Of a stretch of 64,000 bases of DNA, positions 34,871-45,300 are shown piece after piece. Source of the stretch: Niabella ginsenosidivorans (GTDB lineage: Bacteria > Bacteroidota > Bacteroidia > Chitinophagales > Chitinophagaceae). Location of the stretch: NCBI RefSeq assembly GCF_001654455.1, contig NZ_CP015772.1:3782001-3846000 (forward strand). Direction: 5' to 3'. The translations under genes and the position numbers were made by a program. The notes under the pieces were generated by a model. That model saw only the letters and a program-made list of their open reading frames with translations. It did no database searches and was not told the DNA's origin. Each line of letters starts with the position of its first letter. Positions within the stretch are counted from its first letter, which is position 1.

Positions 34871-36391
34871 TTATACTGCATTAGTTGCTGCTTGTGAAGC
34901 ATGTTTCATTTTCTTCGCATAATAATAATAAATAGGTATGCCGATAAATACAATAATCAGGCCGAACAAAGAAGTTTTTGTTTTTGCATAAAGCAACCCC
35001 ACACCCAGGGTTCCCGCCATCAATAAATAAATAATAGGTATTATGGGATATCCGAAAGCCTTATAGGGTCGTTCCGCATCCGGGCGTTTTTTCCGCAGCA
35101 CAAATACACCAACAATCGTTAATATGTAAAACACCACAGTAATGAACACCACATAGTCCAGTAACAGGCCGTATTGTCCACTCAAGCAGAGCAGGCTGGC
35201 CCAGATGCATTGCGCCCACAGGGCCCATTGCGGCACGGCGTTCTTGTTTAAGGTACCGGCCCGGGGTATAAATAAATGATCTTTTGCCATTGTATAATAA
35301 ACGCGGGCGCCGGATAAAATGAGGCCATTATTACAGCCAAAAGTGGAGATCATGATCATCACGGCAATAATGGCGGCACCATAGCCTCCAAAAATATTGA
35401 AAGCTGCAGCCGTTGCTACCCTGTCCTGCACGGCAAAGGCAATATTGGGGGCGGCCACTTCTGTGGGATAGGCAACCGTTCCTGCTGATGCTGACGGAAG
35501 CAAAGGCAATACAAACAGGTACATGATGTTGATCAGCACATATACCACCGTAACGATCAGCGTCCCCAAAAACAGGCTAAGCCCGACATTCCTTTTGGGG
35601 TTCTTTATTTCGCTGCCGATGAAAGTAACATTTTCCCATGCCACGCTGCTGAATACGGATCCTACCATTGCCCCGCTGATGAGGCCCAAAGCCACCATCA
35701 GGGTGACCGGTTCCTGGAAAGCAGACCAGCCTTTGGCACCGGAAGCATCTGTTACAGGTGTTGTAAATTTCATATTAAAGCCGGTAGCCCAGTTCGTGCT
35801 CCAGACATCTGCCTTGGCAGCCAGCAGCAATCCGAAAACAATTAACCCGAACAGGGAGAACAATTTTACCACTGTAAAAATAGTTTGTATGATCTTTCCC
35901 TCCTTAACACCACGGGTATTCATAAATGTAAGAAAGATAATCAGTGCAATGGAAACCAACTGGGCGGGAAACAATTTTACCGGGCCCAACTGAAACAAAA
36001 GATTTCTTTCGTCCATAGTGAGCGCGGGAATAAAATAACCTGCAAATTTACTGAACGCAACACCCACCGCGGCAATGGTACCCGTTTGTATTACAGCAAA
36101 AAAACTCCAGCCATACAGAAAGCCCAGCAGCGGGTTATAAGCCTCTTTTAAATACACATACTGGCCGCCAGCCTTGGGAAACATAGCTGAGAGCTCTCCG
36201 TAGGTTACTGCTGCAAAAACGGTCATTACACCCGTAATCACCCATAAGGCAATCAGCCAGCCTGCTGAGCCTACCTGGCGCGTCATATCTGCAGCAACAA
36301 TAAAGATACCGGACCCGATCATAGACCCGGCTACGATCATTGTTCCGTCAAATAAGTTGAGCGATTGTTTAAATGTAACTTTCTCAGCCAT
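34871..36391 (-). CDS. Amino acid permease, APC superfamily
   Basis: This 506-residue inner membrane transporter has 12 to 14 hydrophobic segments. The first membrane helix carries the substrate/sodium-site motif GSMIGSGIFIVAADM typical of APC/LAT-type permeases. Further landmarks are TYGELSAMFPKAGGQYVYLK in helix 3 and SVAWENVTFIGSEIKNPKRN in the middle loop. It is closer to the LAT-like exchangers than to basic amino acid permeases; the substrate is not determined. Confidence 0.92.
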   Translation of the reverse strand: MAEKVTFKQSLNLFDGTMIVAGSMIGSGIFIVAADMTRQVGSAGWLIALWVITGVMTVFAAVTYGELSAMFPKAGGQYVYLKEAYNPLLGFLYGWSFFAVIQTGTIAAVGVAFSKFAGYFIPALTMDERNLLFQLGPVKLFPAQLVSIALIIFLTFMNTRGVKEGKIIQTIFTVVKLFSLFGLIVFGLLLAAKADVWSTNWATGFNMKFTTPVTDASGAKGWSAFQEPVTLMVALGLISGAMVGSVFSSVAWENVTFIGSEIKNPKRNVGLSLFLGTLIVTVVYVLINIMYLFVLPLLPSASAGTVAYPTEVAAPNIAFAVQDRVATAAAFNIFGGYGAAIIAVMIMISTFGCNNGLILSGARVYYTMAKDHLFIPRAGTLNKNAVPQWALWAQCIWASLLCLSGQYGLLLDYVVFITVVFYILTIVGVFVLRKKRPDAERPYKAFGYPIIPIIYLLMAGTLGVGLLYAKTKTSLFGLIIVFIGIPIYYYYAKKMKHASQAATNAV

Positions 36392-36447
36392 TATTTTAAT
36401 TTAGTAACTCAAAATAAGATTTAATTATAAAATAATGGCAAAAAAAT

Positions 36448-36578
36448 GAGGCTGTATCAAAAGTCATTTCAGAACATAATGTCGTTCTGAACTTGGTTCA
36501 GAATCTATTGAGAATCATAGCTCATTTAGATGCTGAAATAAATTCAGCATGACATTCGTGGACTTTTGATACAGCCCC
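36448..36578. mobile_element. MITE-like element with 18-bp terminal inverted repeats
   Basis: The 131-bp element begins GAGGCTGTATCAAAAGTC and ends with the inverse of GGGGCTGTATCAAAAGTC (17 of 18 match). Inside are palindromes, including TGCTGAA/TTCAGCA (36531-36549). There is no coding capacity. The termini resemble those of IS1182-type elements, though that assignment is tentative. No clear target duplication is visible. It lies between the permease and Skp-like genes. Confidence 0.7.
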
Positions 36579-36605
36579 GTATAGCTATAAAACTTTTAAA
36601 CAGGA

Positions 36606-37214
36606 TTATTTCTTCTCGTTCGCGTATTGGTCATTGAGCCCCTTTAGCACCTCTTTGGTAATATCATAGGCCGTATCCTTATAATAGAACAGCCCAGGCT
36701 CATAGGAAAAAATAAAAGAAAAGGTCTTATCCGCATTAAACACTTTCAAATAATCTTCAATCTTCTTTTTAACAGCAGATATTTTGTTGTTCACAAAGTT
36801 ATTGTATTCATCTGTTAAGTTCTTTTGCTTTTCAAGGAACTGCTGCTGGCTGGCGTCCACATCCTGTTTTGCAGCCATATACTGCTCTTCGGTCATATTA
36901 TTACCTTGTTGCTGATAGCCTGCCACCTTTGTCCGCAGCGCCTTTTGCATAGCTTCAAGGCTTGCATTCATTTCATTCTGCTTCTTCCTTATTTCATCCT
37001 GCGCGTTTTTTGCAACAATATATTTTTCCTGCAGGGTGTCCATATCAATATAAGCAAACAGCACTTTTTTGTTGAGCATGGAATCCTTGTCCTTTGATAA
37101 GACATCACCGGCACGGGGGCCTTTACTGTCCGGGCTTCCGCTGAATTGTTTGTACAGCAAAAATCCTACAGCAATAACCAGTAACCCATTAACGACCAGG
37201 AGCGCATTCTTCAT
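36606..37214 (-). CDS. OmpH/Skp-like periplasmic chaperone family protein
   Basis: This 202-residue protein has an N-terminal membrane segment (LLVVNGLLVIAVGFLLY) that may be a signal anchor. A Skp-like domain begins near 52 (FAYIDMDTLQEKYIVAKNAQ), with the long coiled-coil hairpin around residues 70-140 (QDEIRKKQNEMNASLEAMQK, then LEKQKNLTDEYNNFVNNKIS) and a closing strand segment DITKEVLKGLNDQY. Skp family members hold unfolded outer membrane proteins. The uncleaved-looking anchor differs from classical Skp. Confidence 0.88.
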   Translation of the reverse strand: MKNALLVVNGLLVIAVGFLLYKQFSGSPDSKGPRAGDVLSKDKDSMLNKKVLFAYIDMDTLQEKYIVAKNAQDEIRKKQNEMNASLEAMQKALRTKVAGYQQQGNNMTEEQYMAAKQDVDASQQQFLEKQKNLTDEYNNFVNNKISAVKKKIEDYLKVFNADKTFSFIFSYEPGLFYYKDTAYDITKEVLKGLNDQYANEKK

Positions 37215-37307
37215 TTCTCAATTTTTACAGTAATGATTGTAACAACTTGCAATATACCAATGAATAAAAAACTTTTCAACAAAAAAAAGGATCTTAGGAA
37301 AGCGTTA

Positions 37308-37342
37308 ACACCCAAAAAAACCGCCCCGGCTATGCGGGGCGG
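37308..37342 (-). terminator. Intrinsic terminator of the secE-nusG unit
   Basis: The stem CCGCCCCG/CGGGGCGG (37321-37328 with 37335-37342) is followed on the minus strand by seven T. It lies 26 bases after the nusG stop, so nusG is the last gene of its transcript here. Confidence 0.85.
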
Positions 37343-37367
37343 CTTCAATAGTATTCAATGTCAAAGA

Positions 37368-37961
37368 TTAAACAATTTTTTCAACCTGCATGTAGTTCAG
37401 CTCAACCGGTGTTGAACGGCCAAAGATCTTAACTGTTACCTTCAGTTTTTTCTTTTCATCATTCACCTCTTCGATCACCCCGTTAAAATCATTAAATGGC
37501 CCTTCAACAATCTTGATCGTTTCACCCACAATGAACGGCTCTACCATGCTTACTCCGCCGGCCTCAGCCATTTCGTCCATACGACCCAGCATTTTGTTCA
37601 CTTCTGCTTTTCGCAGCGCTATCGGATTGTCTTTACCCAGAAAATGGATAACGCTGTTTGTATTTACAACCAGATCCCTCAGATCATCGGTCATTTTCCC
37701 ATCCAGCACTTCCACCATTACATAACCGGGATAATAGTTTCGTTCCCGCATTACCTTTTTTCCATTCTGCACTTTGTAAACTTTCTCAACAGGCAGGAAC
37801 ACCTGTTTCACCACCTTATCAAAATCGCTTCTTGAAATTTCTTTATCCAGATACTCCTTTACCTTCCGCTCTTTACCACTAACTACCCGCAAAACATACC
37901 ATTTGGTATCCTGCTGGGGAGTTTCCGGAGAAGTATTATCTGTTATATTTGTTTCTTCCAT
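37368..37961 (-). CDS. nusG: Transcription antitermination/elongation factor NusG
   Basis: NusG binds RNA polymerase and couples it to Rho or the ribosome. It is 197 residues long. The NGN domain starts KWYVLRVVSGKERKVKEYLD and contains RNYYPGYVMVEV. The C-terminal KOW motif reads VGETIKIVEGPFNDFNGVIE and the protein ends with FGRSTPVELNYMQVEKI. It is five bases after secE. In most bacteria rplK follows, but here a terminator does. Confidence 0.96.
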   Translation of the reverse strand: MEETNITDNTSPETPQQDTKWYVLRVVSGKERKVKEYLDKEISRSDFDKVVKQVFLPVEKVYKVQNGKKVMRERNYYPGYVMVEVLDGKMTDDLRDLVVNTNSVIHFLGKDNPIALRKAEVNKMLGRMDEMAEAGGVSMVEPFIVGETIKIVEGPFNDFNGVIEEVNDEKKKLKVTVKIFGRSTPVELNYMQVEKIV

Positions 37962-37966
37962 TATAC

Positions 37967-38164
37967 TTACTTATAAAGGATTTTGTATAAAAAATTCAAC
38001 CCGCCGCCGGCCAGGAAGTCCATCAGCCAGATTACAGCAGTAATCAGAATGGTAGCGCCTAATACAATCATAGTAGACTGTTGCAGCTCGCTCCATGTAG
38101 GCCAGGATACTTTCTCTGTCAGCTCTTTGTAGCTGTTTTTTAAATAATTTCCAAGCTTGTTCAT
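37967..38164 (-). CDS. secE: Preprotein translocase subunit SecE
   Basis: This is the small single-pass clamp subunit of the SecYEG channel. It is 65 residues long: the amphipathic helix LKNSYKELTEKVSWPTWSEL contains the conserved VSWPT motif, and one membrane helix follows (IVLGATILITAVIWLMDFLA). It is the single-helix type common outside proteobacteria. It sits between tRNA-Trp and nusG in the standard order. Confidence 0.96.
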   Translation of the reverse strand: MNKLGNYLKNSYKELTEKVSWPTWSELQQSTMIVLGATILITAVIWLMDFLAGGGLNFLYKILYK

Positions 38165-38180
38165 CTTTCTTTAACTTATA

Positions 38181-38250
38181 GTTCATGGATCATGGATCAT
38201 AGCAGATACTATTGTAAAAACTATGAACAATTAACCAATAAACAATGAAC
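38181..38250. repeat. Degenerate 7-bp-period tandem repeat (site 4)
   Basis: Heptamers gttcatg, gatcatg, gatcata, then aaaaact, atgaaca, attaacc, aataaac, aatgaac are in one phase between tRNA-Trp and secE. Confidence 0.65.
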
Positions 38251-38259
38251 TTTTATTAG

Positions 38260-38330
38260 CACGGGCACAAGGATTCGAACCCTGATCAAAGGTTTTGGAG
38301 ACCTCTATTCTACCATTGAACTATGCCCGT
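38260..38330 (-). tRNA. tRNA-Trp (anticodon CCA)
   Basis: The acceptor stem pairs ACGGGCA with TGCCCGT. The anticodon loop CTCCAAA gives anticodon CCA. The T arm contains GGTTCGAATCC and the discriminator base is G. The CCA tail is not encoded. It lies before secE as is usual in this gene cluster. Confidence 0.95.
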
Positions 38331-38687
38331 GTATCGCCGGGAAAAACCCGGCTCAAAGAACTTTTTTACCGACAAACGAATAGGAAGTTACCCTTTGCCT
38401 ATTCTACCTCCCGATAGCCATCAGGAGAGCCATGCCCGCATAAAGCCCCTCCGGGGCTGACCAAAAAGTAATGTTAGCCTGAGCTTGACGAAGGTTAACC
38501 CCCTGATTGTCTATATTTCGTCAGGCGCAATACAACAATCAAGGAGCCTTTTGGCCGGCCTCAAAAGAAGCAAAAATTTAAAGAACTATTTTTAAAAACA
38601 AAGTACCCAAGCTGCTGCCTAAGGTACTTTGCAAAAGTATTTGAAGCTTTTCCAAAGTCCTCCCTTCGGGAGGATTTAGGTGGGCTT
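38331..38687. other. tuf-tRNA-Trp intergenic region with repeats and hairpins
   Basis: No gene is supported here. GGGGCTGACCAAAAAGT at 38453-38469 is identical to the end of the repeat at 33755, and a loosely matching inverse end lies near 38546-38562, so this may be a third, about 110-bp relative. A TCCTCCC/GGGAGGA hairpin (38658-38674) follows tuf and could be a weak terminator. TACTTTTG on the minus strand (38632-38639) is a possible -7 box for tRNA-Trp-secE-nusG. A GCCGGG/CCCGGC hairpin is at 38336-38352. Confidence 0.5.
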
Positions 38688-39875
38688 TTACTTCAAAATT
38701 TCAGTTACCTGACCTGCACCTACTGTACGGCCACCTTCACGAATCGCAAATTTCAAACCTTTTTCCATTGCGATCGGAGTGATCAGCTTTACAGTTAAGG
38801 AAGTGTTATCACCAGGCATTACCATTTCAGTACCTTCATTCAGGGTAACCTCACCGGTTACGTCTGTAGTACGGAAATAGAACTGAGGACGGTATTTGTT
38901 AAAGAACGGAGTATGACGTCCGCCTTCATCTTTGCTCAGTACATATACCTCGCATTTGAATTCAGTGTGCGGAGTGATAGAGCCGGGTTTACAGATTACC
39001 ATACCACGGCGGATATCTTTCTTTTCAATACCACGCAACAGTAAACCTGCGTTATCACCAGCTTCCCCTTCATCCAGGATCTTGCGGAACATTTCCACAC
39101 CTGTAACAGTAGAAGTCAGGGGTTTTTCCATCAGACCTACGATTTCAACAGGTTCACCTGTTTTGATCTTTCCTCTTTCAATACGTCCGGTAGCTACTGT
39201 ACCACGACCAGTAATAGAGAATACATCTTCAACGCTCATCAGGAACGGAAGATCGATCGGGCGGGGAGGAAGCGGAATGTAGCTGTCAACAGCATCCATT
39301 AATTCAACAACCGCATTTACCCATTTTTCATCACCAGCCAAAGCACCGGTTGCAGAGCCTTTAATGATCGGAGTATTGTCGCCATCGAAACCACGTTTTG
39401 TTAATTCATCACGTACTTCCATTTCAACAAGATCCAACAGTTCAGGATCATCAACAAGGTCAACTTTATTTAAGAAAACCACCATTTTAGGCACACCTAC
39501 CTGTGCAGCCAAAAGGATGTGCTCTTTTGTTTGCGGCATAGGACCATCAGTAGCAGCTACTACCAGGATGGCTCCATCCATCTGAGCAGCACCAGTGATC
39601 ATATTTTTAACATAGTCAGCGTGACCGGGGCAATCTACGTGTGCATAGTGACGGGTAGCTGTTTCGTATTCTACGTGAGCTGTATTAATAGTGATCCCTC
39701 TTTCTTTTTCTTCTGGCGCTCCGTCAATTTCGTCGTATTTTTTTGCCTGTGCTAAACCTTTTTTAGAAAGAATATCGGTAATAGCGGCAGTCAAAGTGGT
39801 TTTACCATGGTCAACGTGGCCAATGGTACCAATGTTTACGTGGGGTTTCTCCCTCTTAAAGGTCTCTTTTGACAT
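38688..39875 (-). CDS. tuf: Translation elongation factor Tu
   Basis: EF-Tu delivers aminoacyl-tRNA to the ribosome. It is 395 residues long, full length. The GTPase motifs are G1 [10 protein letters not shown]2 [15 protein letters not shown]3 [20 protein letters not shown] and G4 NKVD. Domains 2 and 3 end with the standard [19 protein letters not shown]. It is preceded by four tRNA genes on the same strand and followed by tRNA-Trp, the common tRNA-tuf linkage. Confidence 0.98.
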   Translation of the reverse strand: MSKETFKREKPHVNIGTIGHVDHGKTTLTAAITDILSKKGLAQAKKYDEIDGAPEEKERGITINTAHVEYETATRHYAHVDCPGHADYVKNMITGAAQMDGAILVVAATDGPMPQTKEHILLAAQVGVPKMVVFLNKVDLVDDPELLDLVEMEVRDELTKRGFDGDNTPIIKGSATGALAGDEKWVNAVVELMDAVDSYIPLPPRPIDLPFLMSVEDVFSITGRGTVATGRIERGKIKTGEPVEIVGLMEKPLTSTVTGVEMFRKILDEGEAGDNAGLLLRGIEKKDIRRGMVICKPGSITPHTEFKCEVYVLSKDEGGRHTPFFNKYRPQFYFRTTDVTGEVTLNEGTEMVMPGDNTSLTVKLITPIAMEKGLKFAIREGGRTVGAGQVTEILK

Positions 39876-40000
39876 TGTTATCTTTTTTAATTGTTTTTAC
39901 TAAATTTTTACTCTATCAACAAAATCCAGCCAACGGCCGGAATTGTAATGCTTATTTGAATCGCCTGGTCAGGATTTTGCTCTTATTACAAAAAAAGAAG

Positions 40001-40072
<72 letters not shown>

Positions 40073-40144
40073 GATCTCAGTTGATAGCCCCGGATTTGCC
40101 AGACAAACCCTGCCTACCGGCAGGCTCAACCACAAACGAAACAG

Positions 40145-40217
40145 AGCGGGAGACGAGGCTCGAACTCGCCACCTATAGCTTGGAAGGCTATCGCTCTACC
40201 AAATGAGCTACTCCCGC
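40145..40217 (-). tRNA. tRNA-Gly (anticodon TCC)
   Basis: The acceptor stem is GCGGGAG/CTCCCGC. The anticodon arm ATAGC-CTTCCAA-GCTAT gives TCC. The D arm has AGCTCATTTGGTAGAGC and the T arm GAGTTCGAGCC. Confidence 0.95.
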
Positions 40218-40351
40218 TTAATTAATGTGAAAATACGGAAATGTGAAAATGAATTCCAAAATCACAAGAAATTTCACAGTTTTAAAGAACTACAAATAGG
40301 TGTGCTGTTTACTTTCACATCTCCACATTAGTACATTCACACATTTTTCTG

Positions 40352-40434
<83 letters not shown>

Positions 40435-40512
40435 TTTTCGTTAAAAGTTGAACGGCTTACAGGTTAATAAGGGCTTTCCTTTTCAACATGCTAACTTGCC
40501 AACTAACAAAAG

Positions 40513-40585
40513 AGCCGAAGAAGGGGATCGAACCCACGACCTGCTGATTACAAATCAGCTGCTCTACCAGCTGAGCTACTTCGGC
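40513..40585 (-). tRNA. tRNA-Thr (anticodon TGT)
   Basis: The acceptor stem is GCCGAAG/CTTCGGC. The anticodon arm CTGAT-TTGTAAT-CAG gives TGT. It is the first tRNA of the cluster. TACCTTTG (minus strand, 40661-40668) about 75 bases upstream is a likely -7 promoter box for the tRNA-tuf transcript. Confidence 0.95.
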
Positions 40586-40767
40586 TTATTAAAAGAACTT
40601 CATTTCCAGGAAGTTTACAATTGACAATGCAATACAAACCAACCCCAAAAATTTGGAAAGCAAAGGTAAGGTTTTTTTGCTATCCAATAAATTTTGTCAG
40701 CGACTTTTTTTATATTTTTTTATTGATGAAATAAAGTAATAAAAATGCCCTGTTTCCCCTGTATTTC

Positions 40768-41502
40768 TCATGGTTTTTGAGCCGCGATCATCAGGAAAAC
40801 GGGCCTCCTGATTTCATCAATCATTTCCGGATACCTGCTGATCATTTCCGGGGCAGGCTGTGGTTCTGCAATATTCATGATCATAAAACCAGCTGTAATC
40901 AGCGTATTTACAAGCGTGGCTGTTGTACGGTGATATTTAATGACCTGCTGCCCCAGAAAGCTGGTATGCCGCACACCTTCCTGCTGATACCAGTCTACCG
41001 GCCAGTGCAGTATTTTACCGGCTGCATCATAAAACCAGTCCTGTGTAGCCAGTGCAGTAAATACAGGGTGCTCTACGGAAAGCACAAAGCTTCCCCCCGC
41101 AGCCAGGAAACGGAATATTTTGCGGCACACACTTTCATAATCCGCTACGTAATGCAAGGCAAGCGAACTGAGAACAACATCGAAAGAACCAGGTGCAAAA
41201 TCAATATCCTCAATTGATTGCCTCAAATAACGGATCACAGAACCGGTACTATAGCTACGGGCTTTTTCCAGCATTTTTTCCGACAGGTCTATCCCAACCA
41301 CTTCCCGCGCCTGCTGCCCGGCTGCATACCGGCAATGCCATCCCAAACCGCAGCCAAGATCCAGTACCCGCTTATCTTTCAGGTCGGGCAACATTTGTTG
41401 CAGCACATACCATTCTCCCGCTGCATTCAATCCTTCTTTTGAACGGGGCATGCGATTATAGCTTTCAAAAAAGGATGGATCATCGTATTTGTTCTGTTTC
41501 AT
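40768..41502 (-). CDS. Class I SAM-dependent methyltransferase
   Basis: This 244-residue enzyme has the Rossmann methyltransferase motifs: motif I VLDLGCGLGWHCRYAAGQ, motif II VVGIDLSEKMLEKAR, post-motif DVVLSSLALHYVADY and SFVLSVEHPVFTALATQDWF. The last resembles UbiE/malonyl-CoA O-methyltransferase-like proteins annotated only as class I methyltransferases. The substrate is unknown. It lies between the tRNA cluster and a lipoprotein gene, outside the classic rpo operon. Confidence 0.88.
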   Translation of the reverse strand: MKQNKYDDPSFFESYNRMPRSKEGLNAAGEWYVLQQMLPDLKDKRVLDLGCGLGWHCRYAAGQQAREVVGIDLSEKMLEKARSYSTGSVIRYLRQSIEDIDFAPGSFDVVLSSLALHYVADYESVCRKIFRFLAAGGSFVLSVEHPVFTALATQDWFYDAAGKILHWPVDWYQQEGVRHTSFLGQQVIKYHRTTATLVNTLITAGFMIMNIAEPQPAPEMISRYPEMIDEIRRPVFLMIAAQKP

Positions 41503-41512
41503 AAGTACAAAA

Positions 41513-42235
41513 TTACCAACAGGCTTTTTTAATTACGGCCCGGAAAAAACCATTTGCTTTCTGCCCGGATGGGGTTCCATACTCATCATAAAAAACAGAA
41601 CCAAAAGATATATAACCGTACATGCTGTCTCCTGCATTGTAAAAAGAGCGATTTAACTTCAGTCTTTGCCATAACGGAACATTCAGCGGCTCAACTTCTT
41701 CCCCGTAAACTATATCAGTGAAATAAAAAGGCATTATTACATAGCGGCCATCATGAACCAGGATATGAAAACCATTTCCTCCAAATCCCGTGTTCATTCC
41801 TATCTGAATAATGATGGTGTCATGCTTTATATACGCTCTGCAATTACTCAATTCCTTAAGATTCTTTACGGAATACTGCATCTTCCCCTTAAATAAATCC
41901 CTGCTGCTAATATAATGATCGACTGCATTGGAGCGTCTTACAGAATGGTTTGCTTTTGAAGGCTCTATGGGTGAAAAAATTTCCTCAATGCTATCCAGTC
42001 TTTTATACACCGGGTTTTCAGGTAACAGTGCATGCACTTCGAACTGCTTCCAGTATTTATTGCTGTGTACAGGCTCAGCCGCAGTCTTAAGGCTATCTGT
42101 ATCCTGTACAAACACGCTTTCTACGATCGCTTCCGCAACCATTGCCGGGGACCTGCCAGCAAGGCTCTTTCTTTTTTCAAAATCGCAGCTTTGCAGCAAG
42201 AGCCCCCATAGACACACAATCACTATTTTTCTCAT
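41513..42235 (-). CDS. Hypothetical lipoprotein
   Basis: The ATG at 42235 gives 240 residues with a lipoprotein signal (MRKIVIVCLWGLLLQSC, then DFEK). A much longer open frame reaches 42421, but it runs through the rpoC terminator and into rpoC, so it is not used. The mature part has a central strand-rich region (YIKHDTIIIQIGMNTGFGGN) and a C-terminal SMYGYISFGSVFYDEYGT. No family is recognised. It is ten bases upstream of the methyltransferase gene, so the two are likely co-transcribed. Confidence 0.72.
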   Translation of the reverse strand: MRKIVIVCLWGLLLQSCDFEKRKSLAGRSPAMVAEAIVESVFVQDTDSLKTAAEPVHSNKYWKQFEVHALLPENPVYKRLDSIEEIFSPIEPSKANHSVRRSNAVDHYISSRDLFKGKMQYSVKNLKELSNCRAYIKHDTIIIQIGMNTGFGGNGFHILVHDGRYVIMPFYFTDIVYGEEVEPLNVPLWQRLKLNRSFYNAGDSMYGYISFGSVFYDEYGTPSGQKANGFFRAVIKKACW

Positions 42236-42284
42236 ATTCACATTGTTTTTGTGATAAAGAGATGACAGCTCCGGCTGAATTCCA

Positions 42285-42312
42285 CAAAAAAGGAGCGGCT
42301 TAAACCGCTCCT
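42285..42312 (-). terminator. Intrinsic terminator of rpoB-rpoC
   Basis: An 8-bp stem AGGAGCGG/CCGCTCCT (42291-42298 with 42305-42312) is followed on the minus strand by six T. It lies 38 bases after the rpoC stop. Confidence 0.88.
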
Positions 42313-42350
42313 GATATACATCTATAAGGATTCTGAAAACCTTATAGGTT

Positions 42351-45300
42351 TTATTCTTCTTCGTCAAAAGACATTGCCTCACGTGCTGTTTGCAACAATT
42401 CATATTCTTCTTTGCTGCCAACGATCATGTTCTCAAACTCACGCAAGCCTGTACCTGCCGGGATGTGATGACCGGTGATCACGTTTTCCTTTAATCCCAG
42501 CATTTCATCCGCTTTACCATGGATGGCGGCAGAAGAAAGCACCTTGGTGGTTTCCTGGAATGAAGCGGCAGAGATCCAGCTTTGTACACCCAAAGACGCT
42601 TTGGTAATACCCAACAGCGTTGGTGCAGATGTAGCGGGTTGCGCATCACGGAATTCAACCGGCTTCTTGTCGTTACGGCGCAGCATGGAATTTTCTTCGC
42701 GTAATTCCCTTAGGCTGATGATCTGACCGGCGCGCAACTTGGTAGAATCGCCCGGATCAGTGATCACTTTCTTCTCGTATACAAAGTCGTTCTCATCAAC
42801 AAACTCAAACTTGTCTACCAGGTCATCTTCCAGGAAACGCGTATCACCCGGATCCACAATGCTTACCTTACGCATCATCTGGCGAACGATCACTTCGATG
42901 TGCTTATCATTGATGCGCACACCCTGCAAGCGATATACTTCCTGGATTTCATTTACGACATACTGTTGTACGGCAAATGGCCCCTGAATGGCCAGGATGT
43001 CCTGCGGAGAGATCTGCCCGTCGCTCAATGCGCTGCCGGCCTTTACAAAGTCACCGTCCTGCGCAAGGATCTGTCTTGTTAACGGTACAAGGTATTTCCG
43101 TGTAACACCATCCTTGGCTTCAATGATGATCTCCCGGTTACCGCGTTTAACAGCTCCCATGGTCACCACCCCGTCAATTTCTGAAACAACGGCCGGGTTA
43201 CTCGGGTTCCGTGCTTCAAACAATTCCGTAACACGGGGAAGCCCCCCGGTAATATCCTTCAGCTTACCCAGTATACGGGGTATTTTTACCAGTACCCTGC
43301 CGGCCTTCACCTCATCACCATCATCCAGCATCAGGTGGCTGCCTGTTGGTAAGTTGTAGGACTTATTTTCTTTTCCTTCTACAATAATGGAAGGGATTTT
43401 TGTTTTATCACGGGTCTCAATCACCACTTTTTCACGGTGACCTGTTTGCTCATCCGCTTCCTCACGGTAAGTAACTCCTTCAATAACGTTTTCAAACTTC
43501 AGGACTCCATCCGTTTCTGCAATGATCACATTGTTGTACGGATCCCAGGAACAGATCGGATCTCCCTTGCTTAATTTCTGGCCATCTTTTACCAGCAATG
43601 TAGAACCGTAGGGAATATTGTTCGTAATTAATAAACGGTCATTTTTCGTATCAATGATACGTGCTTCACCGGTACGGCCAATTACAACGCGCACCTCATC
43701 TCCTTCTGCATTGGTAGTAACCACAGAACGTACCCCATCAAACTGGATGGTACCTTCAAACTTAGCCGTTAAAGTAGAATCAACAGAAGCAGATCCTGCC
43801 ACACCACCCACGTGGAAGGTACGCAAGGTTAACTGTGTACCCGGCTCGCCGATGGACTGTGCAGCAATGATGCCCACAGCATCTCCTTTTTGTGCCATGA
43901 TACCTGAAGCCAGGTTCTTACCATAGCACTTCACACAACAGCCGCGTTTGCTTTCGCAGGTCAGTACGGAACGGATTTCGATCGATTCAATGCCTGCGGC
44001 TTCAATTTTGCGTGCTTTTTCCGGAGAAATCTCGGTACCGGCTTCCAGCAACAATTCATCCGTATGCGGATCGTAAATATCATGCAGGGAAGTACGGCCT
44101 TCAATACGGTCGGCCAGGTGCTCTATGATATCTTCATTATCTTTCAGGGCGGAGATGGAAATACCCCGTAAGGTACCACAATCTTCTTCGGTAATTACCA
44201 CATCCTGTGCCACGTCTACCAGACGACGGGTCAGGTAACCGGCATCCGCTGTTTTCAGCGCTGTATCCGCAAGACCTTTACGGGCACCGTGTGTGGAAAT
44301 GAAGTAATCCAGTACGTTCAATCCGCCTTTAAAGTTGGAAAGGATCGGGTTTTCAATGATCTCAGAACCAGTAGAGCCGGATTTTCTGGGTTTGGCCATC
44401 AGCCCCCTGATACCTGCCAGCTGTTTGATCTGCTGCTTGCTGCCACGGGCACCGGAATCCAGCATCATGTAAACAGAGTTGAATCCCTGTTTATCGCTGC
44501 TCAGTTCACGGATCAGGGTTTCTGTCAGCCTTGTATCCACACGGCTCCAGATATCAACGATCTGGTTATAACGCTCATTGTTGGTGATCAATCCCATGTT
44601 GTAGTTATCCCATACTTCGTCTACTTCACTCTTTGCATTTTCCAATAGCTCCTCTTTGATGTCAGGAATGATCAGGTCATTAATGCTGAAGGATAAACCA
44701 CCCTGGAACGCAGTGCGGAATCCTAATTGCTTAATATCATCCAGGAATTTGGCGGTCTTGGGCACATCTGTAATTTCAATGATATCCCCGATGATCTCGC
44801 GTAAATTCTTTTTGGTCAATAACGCATTTACAAAACCTACTTCTTCCGGAACAAACTGGTTGAAAATAACCCGACCAACAGTGGTCTCGATCAGTTTCTT
44901 TTCCAATGCACCGGTATCTTCATTCCGTACAATCGTTTTTACTTTGATCCATGCATGAAGATCAACCCGCTTTTCATTCAAAGCAATGATCACTTCTTCG
45001 GCAGAATAGAACGCTTTTCCTTCACCGTTTACTTTTTCGGTTTCGGTAGATTTTTTGCCCTTGGTAATATAATACAGCCCTAACACCATGTCCTGGGAAG
45101 GAAGGGTGATCGGCGTACCGTTCTGCGGGTTCAGGATGTTATGAGAAGCCAGCATCAGCAACTGGGCTTCCAGTATAGCTGCATTGCTCAAAGGCACGTG
45201 CACTGCCATCTGGTCACCATCAAAGTCTGCGTTGAACGCTGCAGTTACCAGCGGGTGCAGCTGGATGGCTTTCCCCTCGATCAGCTTCGGCTGAAACGCC

